DNA from: Actinomyces sp. oral taxon 171 str. F0337
GTDB taxonomy: Bacteria; Actinomycetota; Actinomycetes; Actinomycetales; Actinomycetaceae
Length of the DNA stretch: 64,000 nt
Assembly (NCBI RefSeq): GCF_005696555.1
Contig: NZ_CP040005.1
Coordinates: 2,852,001 to 2,916,000, forward strand
Direction of reading: 5' to 3'
Shown here: in pieces, positions 1 through 7,665 of the stretch
Numbering within the stretch: position 1 is the first letter of the stretch
Layout: each line of letters opens with the position of its first letter
The notes under the pieces: model-generated
Seen by the model: only the letters and a program-made list of their open reading frames with translations
What the model was told of the DNA's origin: nothing
Database searches by the model: none
Translations under genes and position numbers: made by a program

Positions 1-107
1 TGCTCGGCAGCTACCACCCCAGCCAGCAGAACACGTTCACCGGTCGGCTCACCGAGGCGATGCTCGATGAGGTGCTGGCAGCCGCCAAGCGCCTCGCTGA
101 GGCATGA
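1..107 (+). CDS. Uracil-DNA glycosylase (family 5-like), 3' end only
   Basis: Only the last 34 codons are present, reading from base 3 to a TGA at 105-107. The visible peptide contains [15 protein letters not shown], which matches the C-terminal active-site motif (HPSxxNxxTGRLT) of family 5 (UdgB-like) uracil-DNA glycosylases and related family 4 enzymes. Such enzymes excise uracil from DNA in base-excision repair. A separate family 1 enzyme is encoded at 23831-24508, so this genome would carry two unrelated uracil glycosylases. The 5' part lies outside the window, so the subfamily is inferred from the tail alone. Confidence 0.75.
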   Translation, partial: LGSYHPSQQNTFTGRLTEAMLDEVLAAAKRLAEA

Positions 108-130
108 TGACGCGCTGCGGCTGCGCGGCG

Positions 131-1867
131 TCAGGAACGGTTGGGCAGGATGGCCTCGAGCTCGGCAAGGGTCCGTGGCGCCTGCTCCGCGGAGGCGCCG
201 GCCTCAGCATTCTCGGTGTCGTCGGAGGCCGCCTCGTCCTGCGGCGCGTCGACCCCGAGGGCCAGCGACAGGCCGGCGACGGCGGCACGGGCCGAGGCGG
301 CCCGTTCGCTGGGCGTGTCACTGGGCTCACCGCCGGCGGGGGCCGGTGAGGACGACTCCGCGGTCGCCGCGAGGGGTTCAGCGACGCTCGCGGCATCGGG
401 GGCCGATGAGGCCGATGCCGTGGCGGTCGCCCTCTCAAGGTCTCCCAGGTCGAGCCCCACCAGGCGGCTACTGCGTTCCGCGGAGGCTTCCTCCGGCGAG
501 TCGGCCGTGCGACGGCGGCGCGTCGAGGTGGCCGCTCGGCGGGAGCGCTTCGCAGCGGGCTTCTGCTCAGACGAGGCGGACTTCTTCCCGGGCTTCTTCC
601 TGGACTCCGCCGCCGGCCGCTCCTCGGCCGCGGAAGTGGTGGCGTCCGCGCCAGAGGCGTTGCCCTCAGTCTCCTCGGCGTCCGGAGCGTCCGGGGTGTC
701 AGCGCTGTCGGCTTCGTCAACGGGGCCGTCGGAGTCAGCGGTGGCCCGGTCTGCGTCGGCCGGGGCGTCGGCGTCCCGCGCGGAGGACTCCGCATCGGCT
801 CCCCGACCGGGAGCGCCTGCCGCGTCCTCGGCGGGGGCGTCGTCGGTCTCACTGTCGACGTCGTCGGCCTGCTCGGCGGCGAGCTCGGCGATGCTGCGGC
901 CCTCGCGCAGGTCGAGCCCGTTGGTGCTCAGCGGCACCATGAGGTGGTCGTCGACCCGTGAGGGGTTGATGGGCCACTCCGGGCCCTGGTCGGGCAGGTC
1001 GGTCTCGGAGTGAGCGCCGCAGCCATGGTCCAGGGAGACGACGCTGCCGTCGTCGGCGGCCCACTCGTTGGCGCACACGCCGAAGATGGCGCGCAGGGCA
1101 CCGGCCATGGGTAGGAAGAAGCCGCAGGTGGAGCAGGTGGCGTGGGCCTTTCGGACGCCCTCGGCGTCGGGGCCGTGATCGCCGCCGTACCAGCGCTCGG
1201 CGGCGCTGGCGACGCCCTGGGCGCTCAGGACCCGGGGGCGGCCCAGGTCGAGCTGGTCCAGGGCGACGGCGTCGGCGTCCTCACCGGTGGCCTCCCACCC
1301 GGGCTCGAGGCGCTCGTCGGTCTCCTTGCGGGGCAGGCGGTCTGAGCGGGTGATGTCGCCGGGCTCGAGGCGGTCGGCCCACGGGACCCAGGCGGGCGCG
1401 AGGAGGGCCTCCTCACCGGGGAGGAGCGCCATCTCGCAGACGGTGGCGGTGCGGCTGCGCGGGACGCGGCTGAGGGTGACAGCCCAGCGCCAGCCGCGGT
1501 AGCCGCTCAGGGTGCAGTCGAACAGGTGAGTGACGAGGCGCTCGGCTTCGGGGGCGGCGGCCAGGTACTCGCCGACGGTGATGGGGTCGGTGATCTCCTC
1601 CAGAGCGTGGCGGGCGAGCTCGATGGCGGCCGGGGACGTGAGGGGCTTGTCCTTGGCGGCCTGGGCCTGCTGGCTGGGGGTCGGCAGGGCGCCGGCGCGA
1701 GGCACGGGGGCCGGCGTCGGAGAGGCCGAGGCCGCGCCCGGAGCCGGGCGTTCAAGGGTCGCCGTGGAGGTGCGCGCCCCGGTGGCGGCGCCCGCCGGAG
1801 AACCCGAGTCGGTCCCGGTCGCGGGCGCGCCTGCGGTGTTGGTGTGAGAGTCGATCGTGTCGGTCAC
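131..1867 (-). CDS. DUF3027 family protein with long disordered tails
   Basis: The protein has about 578 residues. The central part (roughly residues 75-305) is the actinobacterial DUF3027 domain, including a zinc-finger-like ATCSTCGFF...GVCANEW stretch and an HGCGAHSETDLP segment. The roughly 270-residue C-terminal part is Ala/Asp/Glu/Ser-rich with one basic KKPGKKSASS-type patch and looks disordered. Family function is unknown; the Cys pairs suggest metal binding. I start it at the GTG at 1867 because a TACACT box lies 6 nt upstream on the minus strand, the leaderless geometry seen elsewhere here; a longer frame to 1927 is open but lacks this support. It diverges from the marR promoter. Confidence 0.8.
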   Translation of the reverse strand: MTDTIDSHTNTAGAPATGTDSGSPAGAATGARTSTATLERPAPGAASASPTPAPVPRAGALPTPSQQAQAAKDKPLTSPAAIELARHALEEITDPITVGEYLAAAPEAERLVTHLFDCTLSGYRGWRWAVTLSRVPRSRTATVCEMALLPGEEALLAPAWVPWADRLEPGDITRSDRLPRKETDERLEPGWEATGEDADAVALDQLDLGRPRVLSAQGVASAAERWYGGDHGPDAEGVRKAHATCSTCGFFLPMAGALRAIFGVCANEWAADDGSVVSLDHGCGAHSETDLPDQGPEWPINPSRVDDHLMVPLSTNGLDLREGRSIAELAAEQADDVDSETDDAPAEDAAGAPGRGADAESSARDADAPADADRATADSDGPVDEADSADTPDAPDAEETEGNASGADATTSAAEERPAAESRKKPGKKSASSEQKPAAKRSRRAATSTRRRRTADSPEEASAERSSRLVGLDLGDLERATATASASSAPDAASVAEPLAATAESSSPAPAGGEPSDTPSERAASARAAVAGLSLALGVDAPQDEAASDDTENAEAGASAEQAPRTLAELEAILPNRS

Positions 1868-1941
1868 CCGGCCAGTGTAGGGGAGGCTCCTGGAACTGCC
1901 CCGGCCCGCGCGGGTTGGCCTGGGCACACCTCATGCCGCCC

Positions 1942-1970
1942 TTGACGACGATGTCCGCTTACCCTAATCT
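1942..1970 (+). promoter_or_regulatory. Predicted promoter of the marR cassette
   Basis: TTGACG (1942-1947) and TAATCT (1965-1970) are separated by exactly 17 bp, a good sigma70-type match. The expected transcription start near 1977 falls inside the ATGCAT-rich repeat at 1973-1994, which fits repression by a regulator bound there. Confidence 0.6.
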
Positions 1971-1972
1971 AC

Positions 1973-1994
1973 TTGCATGCACATGAATACATGT
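1973..1994 (+). promoter_or_regulatory. Candidate MarR operator 1
   Basis: The segment begins TTGCATGCACATGAA and contains a 14-bp block (1974-1987) matching the perfect palindrome at 2510-2523 at 12 of 14 positions. It overlaps the predicted transcription start of marR. Operators of this palindromic type are typical of MarR dimers; binding is inference. Confidence 0.5.
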
Positions 1995-2019
1995 CGTCCA
2001 TCCCAGAGAGGTGCCCACC

Positions 2020-2451
2020 TTGACTGAGCCGGGCGATTCATGGGCAACGGTGGTCGCAACAGTCGGACGAATCGAGACCTCACTCAACCTGTGGCTGTCT
2101 CAGCGTCACGGACTGGGGCTCACCGACTATCGAGCACTGGCACTCCTCAGCAGGGCGTCGGACCACGAGTTGCGGATCTCGGACCTAGCCGTCCGAGTCG
2201 GCCTTAATCAGAGCTCAACGACACGGCTCGTAGGAAGACTGGAGCTCAAAGGTCTCGTCACTCGCGACACGTGCCCCGAGGACGGCCGCGGCGTCTACGC
2301 AGTCATCACCAAGGCCGGCCTCGACCTTGCGCATGAGCTGGCCACGCCCTACAGCGAGAAGCTCGCCGGCCTGTTGACAACCCCACCCGCCATCAGAGCA
2401 CCTGGCACTGCAGGTCGAGCTTTTCACACCATCGCAGACCTGACCCCCTAG
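2020..2451 (+). CDS. MarR family transcriptional regulator
   Basis: The protein has about 143 residues and a MarR-type winged-helix fold. The helix-turn-helix region reads LRISDLAVRVGLNQSSTTRL and is followed by a wing around DTCPEDGRGVYAVIT. I choose the TTG at 2020 because GAGAGG at 2006-2011 is correctly spaced for it; the in-frame GTG at 2011 lies inside that ribosome-binding site. It is the first gene of a cassette with DsbA-like, deaminase and SMR genes, and similar palindromes lie both at its own promoter and just before the next gene, suggesting autoregulation and control of the downstream genes. The ligand is unknown. Confidence 0.85.
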   Translation: MTEPGDSWATVVATVGRIETSLNLWLSQRHGLGLTDYRALALLSRASDHELRISDLAVRVGLNQSSTTRLVGRLELKGLVTRDTCPEDGRGVYAVITKAGLDLAHELATPYSEKLAGLLTTPPAIRAPGTAGRAFHTIADLTP

Positions 2452-2509
2452 CAGAAACCGCACCGTCAGCTCACACGACACACAAACCACCACCCAACAC
2501 TCCACTACA

Positions 2510-2523
2510 TGCATGTACATGCA
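2510..2523. promoter_or_regulatory. Candidate MarR operator 2 (perfect palindrome)
   Basis: TGCATGTACATGCA is a perfect 14-bp palindrome a few bases before the AAGGAGG ribosome-binding site of the DsbA-like gene. It shares the TTGCATGYACATG core, in the opposite orientation, with the repeat at the marR promoter. It could control an internal promoter of the cassette. Confidence 0.55.
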
Positions 2524-2542
2524 ACTAAGGAGGCTCGACATC

Positions 2543-3154
2543 ATGAGCACCACTGTCGACGTATTCATTGACTACGTCTGCCCATTCTGTTTCCTGGTCG
2601 AACCCGCCCTCGAAGAACTGAGGCGAGACCGGGACGTGGAAGTCAATATTCGTCCACTCGAGCTGCGCCCCACCCCAGTTCCGACCCTCAGGCCGGAGGA
2701 CGACTATCTACCGCGCATATGGAATGACATTGTCTATCCGATGGCCGACCGCGTCGGGATCCCCGTTCGCCTGCCGAGCGTGTCACCTCAGCCTCGCACT
2801 GAGAAAGCATTCCTCGTACTGCAGCTCGCGCACGAGCGCAATATCGCCGAAGCGTACTCTCATGCGATGTTCCAGGCGTTCTTTCAGGACGATCGCAACA
2901 TCGGGGACGAGGAAGTCATTGTCGATATCGCCAGCTCCTTAGGCCTGGAGGAAACCTCCGTTCGAGAGGCCATAGCGAGCCCCGAACGCAGACGTCAGCA
3001 TCAGGCGGACCTCGCCTATGCCACCGAAACCATGAGGATCACAGCCGTTCCCGGAATCATCATCGGCGGCACCCCACTTCAAGGCACCCCCAGTGCAACA
3101 CGACTAAAAGAGACCGTGGACGCACTTGCAACTTCAAGGGGATGCGAGCTATGA
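2543..3154 (+). CDS. DsbA family (FrnE-like) oxidoreductase
   Basis: The protein has 203 residues and a DsbA/FrnE-type thioredoxin fold. The N-terminus reads VFIDYVCPFCFLVEPAL with a CPFC redox motif, and a cis-Pro-type loop AVPGIIIGGTPLQG lies near residue 170. No signal peptide is seen, so it is probably cytosolic like other FrnE proteins, which act as thiol-disulfide oxidoreductases or glutathione-transferase-like isomerases. The ATG at 2543 follows AAGGAGG (2527-2533); the frame is open 30 bases upstream without a ribosome-binding site. The stop overlaps the next gene, so translation is probably coupled. The substrate is unknown. Confidence 0.8.
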   Translation: MSTTVDVFIDYVCPFCFLVEPALEELRRDRDVEVNIRPLELRPTPVPTLRPEDDYLPRIWNDIVYPMADRVGIPVRLPSVSPQPRTEKAFLVLQLAHERNIAEAYSHAMFQAFFQDDRNIGDEEVIVDIASSLGLEETSVREAIASPERRRQHQADLAYATETMRITAVPGIIIGGTPLQGTPSATRLKETVDALATSRGCEL

Positions 3155-3624
3155 CGAACCACCTGGAACAGATAATGAGGCAGGCAGTCGTGCGATCAAT
3201 CACCCACGTGGAGAGCGGAGGACTCCCTTTCGTAGGGGTCATCGTTGATGGGCAGCAGGTGATCTCCGAGTTCGGCGTCAATCGTGTCCAGGAAACGGGC
3301 GACCCAAGCGCTCACGCAGAGATCACGGCGATCCGCGATGCCCTTACATCAAGTGGGAGAACCGACTTGAGAGGCACCACCATCCTGGCAACAGGCGAAC
3401 CGTGCGGCATGTGCTACCGACATGCCGTCAATGCCCGAATCGCCGATATCCGAGTCGCCGTCGACCGCGACCAAGTCGCTGAACTCGGCTTTGACTACCG
3501 GTACAGCTATCCAGCATTCGACATCACCGACTCACTGCGCAATACCCTCATGCGACCACTCCGCGTCTCCGGTGACACTGAACCGTTCATCCGATTTCTT
3601 GCCCTTCACAACATCCGAAACTGA
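3151..3624 (+). CDS. Nucleoside/cytidine deaminase family zinc enzyme
   Basis: The protein has 157 residues with the deaminase signature SAHAEITAI and GEPCGMC, in which His and two Cys bind zinc and Glu is the proton shuttle. The sequence resembles the guanine-deaminase/CMP-dCMP deaminase group more than tRNA-specific TadA, but the base is not predictable from sequence. I choose the ATG at 3151, which overlaps the stop of the DsbA-like gene as ATGA and follows AAGGGG with 9-nt spacing. Its place between a thiol oxidoreductase and two multidrug exporters suggests a detoxification cassette rather than nucleotide salvage, which is inference. Confidence 0.8.
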   Translation: MTNHLEQIMRQAVVRSITHVESGGLPFVGVIVDGQQVISEFGVNRVQETGDPSAHAEITAIRDALTSSGRTDLRGTTILATGEPCGMCYRHAVNARIADIRVAVDRDQVAELGFDYRYSYPAFDITDSLRNTLMRPLRVSGDTEPFIRFLALHNIRN

Positions 3625-3644
3625 CATCTCAGAAAGGACCAGTC

Positions 3645-3965
3645 ATGCAGTGGATCTACCTCACGATCGCCGTCATCTTCGAGGTCACGGTCGGTATCGC
3701 CGCCGGAAAAGCCCAAGGCTTCCGCAACATCCCTTGGACCATCGCAACCTTGATCAGCGGCGCCATCGCCACCTTCTTCCTCAGTCTCGCCCTCCTCACC
3801 TTTGATGTCGGCGTCGGCTACGCCCTGTGGACCTCACTTGCCGGCGTAGGGATCGTCATCTTCGGCGCAATCTTCCTCAAGCAGAAACTGACATGGAGAA
3901 AACTCCTCGGTATCGCCATCGTCATTATCGGAGTCGTCGGACTGAACCTTGCCGGAACCGTCTGA
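3645..3965 (+). CDS. SMR family efflux subunit A
   Basis: The protein has 106 residues and four predicted membrane helices, the normal size of a small multidrug resistance transporter. The membrane-embedded carboxylate is Glu13 in AVIFEVTVG, and GYALWTSLAGVG matches the conserved loop before helix 3. An AGAAAGGA-type ribosome-binding site precedes the ATG. A second SMR gene follows within 34 bp, so the pair probably forms a heterodimeric proton-coupled exporter like EbrAB or YkkCD. The substrate is not known; cationic drugs or guanidinium-like compounds are the family range. Confidence 0.85.
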   Translation: MQWIYLTIAVIFEVTVGIAAGKAQGFRNIPWTIATLISGAIATFFLSLALLTFDVGVGYALWTSLAGVGIVIFGAIFLKQKLTWRKLLGIAIVIIGVVGLNLAGTV

Positions 3966-3999
3966 CTCTTCATTCACATCACACCCGAAAGGAATGATC

Positions 4000-4386
4000 A
4001 TGACAACAACCAATGACAACACCGTGCCCACCACCGGACGCAGCGCGGCAGGTCCGTGGTCCGCCCTGCTCCTCGCCGGAGCCTTCGAAGTTGGATACGC
4101 CCTGAGCGTCAACGGCAGTCAAGGATTCACTCACCTCGCCTGGTCCCTGGTCGCTCTCGTCTTCTTCCTCTGCACCCTGTTTTTCCTGAGCGTCGCGCTC
4201 AAACGAATCGATGTCGGCATTGGATACGCGGTCTGGGCTGGAATCGGCGCTGTCGGGTCTGCAGTGCTCGGCCCCGTCTTCTTCGATGAAACCTTCACAG
4301 CGGCCAAGGCCATCTGGCTCGCCGTCATCATCGCCGGGGTCGTCTGGCTCAAACTCGCCGACAGCACCAGGTTCAGCAACGACTAG
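4000..4386 (+). CDS. SMR family efflux subunit B
   Basis: The protein has 128 residues: a 25-residue polar N-terminal extension and then four membrane helices. The essential Glu lies in AGAFEVGYALS, and GYAVWAGIGAVGSAV resembles the Gdx/SugE branch. The ATG at 4000 is preceded by GAAAGGA; frames opening at 3949 or 3994 overlap the previous stop or lack spacing. As last gene of the marR cassette it faces the convergent helicase_C gene. No guanidine riboswitch-like leader was recognised, so regulation probably runs through MarR. Confidence 0.85.
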   Translation: MTTTNDNTVPTTGRSAAGPWSALLLAGAFEVGYALSVNGSQGFTHLAWSLVALVFFLCTLFFLSVALKRIDVGIGYAVWAGIGAVGSAVLGPVFFDETFTAAKAIWLAVIIAGVVWLKLADSTRFSND

Positions 4387-4432
4387 CGCATTCGACGGGA
4401 TGCTGCCTTCAGACGGTCACTAACGTCTGCCG

Positions 4433-6958
4433 TCACTCGGCCTCGACCGACACGATGCGGTGGACGGCCACGGTCAGCTCGGTCTCGCGCACGACGTCGC
4501 GCAGGCGCACCCGCCCGGGCTCCACGGCCATGACCCGCACCTGCCGCTCCTGCACGGCGCCGTCGGGACCGGCCAGGCTCAGCCGCAGCCGCGAGCGCGA
4601 GGACTGGGCCTGGCGCAGCACCGCCAAGGCGTGCACCGGGTCGGTGGCCACAGCCGTCTCCCCGGCGGCCTGCAGCGCATCCTGCCCCACACGCAGCCGC
4701 CCCACCAGGGTCGTCAGCTCACGCCTCCCGGGCCGACGCCGCCGCACCGAGTGCTCGCTGCCGGGACGCGTCGGCTCGGGGGCCCGGCGCGCCTGCTGCG
4801 CGGTGGCCGGCCCGACCACCAGGTGGCCGTCGGCGTCCTCGGTCACCGGCGCCAGCCCGGTGGCGCGCAGCTCGCGCAGCACCTGTCCGGCGCTCGCCGT
4901 GGCCACGAGGATCCCGGGAGCCACCTCATCCAGACCGAGGTCCCGCAGGCGAGGCTCGGCCAGGAGCCCGGCGGCCGTGGCCTCGTCGCCAACCCGCAGC
5001 AGCGCGGACACGGCCCGCACCCGCACCGCCCCGTGGTGACGGGCCGCGTCCTGGATGAGCACGCTCAGGGAGTCCGGCAAGGGCGTGGGACTGTAGCGGC
5101 CGATCGCCTGGGTGATCTCCTCGGCCCGGTAGCCGACGTCGAGTGCGCCGCGCACCGACTCGGGCGTGAACCGCACCGTGAGCGCCCCGCCGCGCGACTC
5201 GACGACGCTCGTGCGCTCCAGCAGCGCGGCCAGCTCGGGGGCGGGCCGGCCGGGGACGATGGCGGTGAGGTCGGACTGGACGAGGATCGTCTCGACGGCG
5301 GCCGGCAGGTCCGCGGCGAGCGCCGTCTCCAGGGCGGTGAGGGCTTCGTCATCCGACAGAGGCTCGGCGAGCGCGTCGCCGCCCGCCTCCTCGGCGCGGT
5401 TGGTGCCACCGAGGCTGCCGCTGAGTCCCGCGTCCTGCTCGTCGAGACTCGCCGCCGCCCGTCGGGCGAGGATCCTGCCGGCCTCGGTGAGCGCGCCGCC
5501 GCCGGTGATCCCGAGGGTCTCGGCCTCGACCAGGACCGCGGAGATCGCCCCTCCGGGGATGGTGCGCCGAGGGCCCTCCCAGGTCAGGGCCGCCCGCACG
5601 AAGGCGGGGGTGGCGCTGGTCCCCGGTGGGAGGTCGCCCAGGAGGGCGAGCACCTGGGCGCGCAGTCGCGCCGCCCACCCGGCCTCCAGGTCCGGGTCGA
5701 GGACGGCGCGCAGGGTTCCGTCGTCGTCGCGCGTGCCCGCCAGCCAGGGGGTGCGGGCGCTGCCCGACCAGGCCAGGGCGAGCGGCGCCCAGCGCTGGGG
5801 GAGGCTGTCGGCGAGCCAGCCGGCGGCCAGGGAGGAGGGCACCCAGGTGGCGCCGTCGTCGTCGAGCCCCAGGAGCCCGGCGCCCGCGGTGATCTCGATG
5901 ATGCGGGCGGCCGCGTCGACCTCCAGGCCCAGGGCGTCGGCGGTGCGGGCCAGGGCGCGCGCGCTCACTCCGCCGGTGCGGCGGATCGTCCCGCCCTCGC
6001 GGCCCCACTCCTCCAGGAGATCGGCCACGAGCCGGACGGCCTCCTCGGCGTGGAAGGAGGACTCGGAGGCGACGACATCGGCGCCCACCGTCTCCAGGTC
6101 GCCGGCCTCGGGGGCGGTGAGGGGCCCGCGGGTCAGGCGGCCGCCGCGCAGGGCGAGGGCGACCTGGCGCGGCAGGATGAAGCGGGTGCGCCCCCGGGCG
6201 TCGCTGCTGCGCTCCAGCCAGCCGCGTTCGACGAGCGGGGCCGCCCCCGGCGCGGTGCCGCCCGAGCGCAGCGTGCCGGCGGGCGGCCCCCAGGTGAGGG
6301 CCTGGAGCATCTCCACGGAGGCCGCCGGGATGACTGGCTCGCTGCCATCGCCAGCGGCGTCCTCGCTCAGCTCCTCCAGGGTGGGTGGCAGGTGCTCGGC
6401 GCTCAGGGGCTCGGCGGCCCAGGGCCCCAGGCCGAAGGGGTGCGGCCCGAAGGCCGCCTCCAGCGCGGCCACGGGCCTGCCCCCGACGACGAGTGCCAGC
6501 CGGCGCAGGTGCCCCAGCGCCTCCGTGACCTGCTCGGCTGACAGCGGCAGGTGGGCGGCGACCAGCCCGTTCAGGTCAGCACTGTCCGGGTCGGCCGGGT
6601 CCGCCGGGTCGCCTGGGAGATCGCCAGCCGGCTCGCCGCCGGCTCTACTGGTCCCGCCGGTCCCATCGGCCCGCCCGTGCTCGGCTGTCTCGGTCGGCCC
6701 GGCTCCGTTGTCCTCCCCTGCCCCCTTGGGCCGACTGAGAGCCACCACTGCCTCGGCCACGGCCAGCGTCGGTGCGTCCAGCCCGGCCAGGGCGTGCTCG
6801 ATGCTGCCGGGGCCCCCCGCGCGGGTCGCCAGCGCCAGGAAGGAGGAGGACGGCGGCGCGGCCAGGTCGGGGCGCGCCACCAGCAGGGCGGCGACCTCGC
6901 GGTCCGGCAGCGCCGTCAGGTGCACGGCGAGGTCCTGGGTGGAGGCGGAAGGGCTCAT
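4433..6958 (-). CDS. Helicase_C_3 domain protein (XPB partner)
   Basis: The protein has 841 residues and belongs to the actinobacterial helicase-associated (Helicase_C_3, Pfam 13625) family typically encoded beside an XPB-like helicase. The recognisable part is the C-terminal third, from about LAADLPAAVETILVQSDLTAIVPGRP to the final ELTVAVHRIVSVEAE. The N-terminal two thirds is Ala/Gly-rich with low-complexity segments. No Walker motifs are present, so it is not itself a helicase. I choose the ATG at 6958: a TATTTT box lies 7 nt upstream on the minus strand (leaderless). It diverges from the XPB gene, separated only by a small membrane-protein gene. Confidence 0.8.
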   Translation of the reverse strand: MSPSASTQDLAVHLTALPDREVAALLVARPDLAAPPSSSFLALATRAGGPGSIEHALAGLDAPTLAVAEAVVALSRPKGAGEDNGAGPTETAEHGRADGTGGTSRAGGEPAGDLPGDPADPADPDSADLNGLVAAHLPLSAEQVTEALGHLRRLALVVGGRPVAALEAAFGPHPFGLGPWAAEPLSAEHLPPTLEELSEDAAGDGSEPVIPAASVEMLQALTWGPPAGTLRSGGTAPGAAPLVERGWLERSSDARGRTRFILPRQVALALRGGRLTRGPLTAPEAGDLETVGADVVASESSFHAEEAVRLVADLLEEWGREGGTIRRTGGVSARALARTADALGLEVDAAARIIEITAGAGLLGLDDDGATWVPSSLAAGWLADSLPQRWAPLALAWSGSARTPWLAGTRDDDGTLRAVLDPDLEAGWAARLRAQVLALLGDLPPGTSATPAFVRAALTWEGPRRTIPGGAISAVLVEAETLGITGGGALTEAGRILARRAAASLDEQDAGLSGSLGGTNRAEEAGGDALAEPLSDDEALTALETALAADLPAAVETILVQSDLTAIVPGRPAPELAALLERTSVVESRGGALTVRFTPESVRGALDVGYRAEEITQAIGRYSPTPLPDSLSVLIQDAARHHGAVRVRAVSALLRVGDEATAAGLLAEPRLRDLGLDEVAPGILVATASAGQVLRELRATGLAPVTEDADGHLVVGPATAQQARRAPEPTRPGSEHSVRRRRPGRRELTTLVGRLRVGQDALQAAGETAVATDPVHALAVLRQAQSSRSRLRLSLAGPDGAVQERQVRVMAVEPGRVRLRDVVRETELTVAVHRIVSVEAE

Positions 6959-7054
6959 CCGCACCAAAATACGCCCCCGCCCACTCGCTGACAGAGTGGG
7001 CGGGGTGAGAAGGCCGGCCTACAAGCGGGGATCGGCGCCAACTAGCAGTGCCAG

Positions 7055-7354
7055 TTACTCTCCCTCGGCCTCCTCGGAGGACTCCGATTTCTCACTCGTC
7101 TTGAAGACGGCTCCGAGGGACAGGCCCATCGCCCACCCCACCGGCAGCCACAGGAACCAGGGCCCTGGTGCCGCCACACCCATCGCGACTCCCAGCATGG
7201 TGCCGTAGACCATGGGCCAGAACCACGGCGTCGCCGGCCCCTGAGCCGGCTTGAACGCCTCCTCGATGACCTCCGACCAGCCAGCCCTGCGACCGCGCTG
7301 ACCGGCGCCGGAGTCCTCTCGGTCGCCTCCAGTCTGATTGAGCTCGTTGTTCAT
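7055..7354 (-). CDS. Small two-helix membrane protein, unknown function
   Basis: The protein has 99 residues. A polar N-terminus is followed by two hydrophobic segments (PWFWPMVYGTMLGVAMGVA and WFLWLPVGWAMGLSLGAVF) and an acidic tail (SEKSESSEEAEGE). I do not recognise a characterised family. The ATG is supported by a TAGGGT box 6 nt upstream. It is transcribed in the same direction as the helicase_C gene, about 100 bp before it. Confidence 0.6.
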   Translation of the reverse strand: MNNELNQTGGDREDSGAGQRGRRAGWSEVIEEAFKPAQGPATPWFWPMVYGTMLGVAMGVAAPGPWFLWLPVGWAMGLSLGAVFKTSEKSESSEEAEGE

Positions 7355-7432
7355 GCCGCCACCCTAAACAGTCCGCTCGATTGGATACCTCATCCTATGG
7401 AAGGAGACCTGCCCGGTCCTCGGAGAGGGCGC

Positions 7433-7558
7433 CGGTGTCCACATCGGTGACAAAGGGACCCGACCACCCCCGATGCCGGCAACGCAAACCGCAGAATCAT
7501 GCGGTTCTCTTTCGCAGGATGGAGTCCATCTCGCGCCTTTGTCACCGATGTGGACACG
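7433..7558. repeat. 126-bp palindromic repeat element, copy A
   Basis: The termini are a perfect 21-bp inverted repeat (7435-7455 and 7537-7557; left arm begins GTGTCCACATCGG). Inside is a second inverted repeat, AACCGCA...TGCGGTT. A diverged element of identical length lies at 36946-37071: its outer 11 bases (CGGTGTCCACA) are the same in one orientation and a central GAAT..GGTTCT..TTCG block agrees at about 16 of 21 positions. It sits in the 311-bp gap between the divergent 99-aa gene and the XPB gene, and nothing else was recognised in that gap beyond the start-proximal -10 boxes. No transposase is encoded, so it resembles a MITE or REP-like unit. Confidence 0.65.
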
Positions 7559-7665
7559 AGCCCGCAGATGTCACCGTTTCTGGCCCCTTGTAGCGCCTCC
7601 CGCTGGAAGAGGAACGTCTCCTCCGTCACGGCGCCGCGGCGCCCCGACTTGGGATACTCCCGCCC

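Noticed and set aside
4410..4429. CAGACG...CGTCTG hairpin between the SMR and helicase_C genes
   Set aside because: The stem has only 6 bp with an 8-nt loop and no T-tract. It may be a weak terminator but is not convincing enough to annotate.
4460..6541. Plus-strand open frame of 693 codons opposite the helicase_C_3 gene
   Set aside because: It is a Gly/Gln/His/Arg-rich shadow frame without family resemblance.
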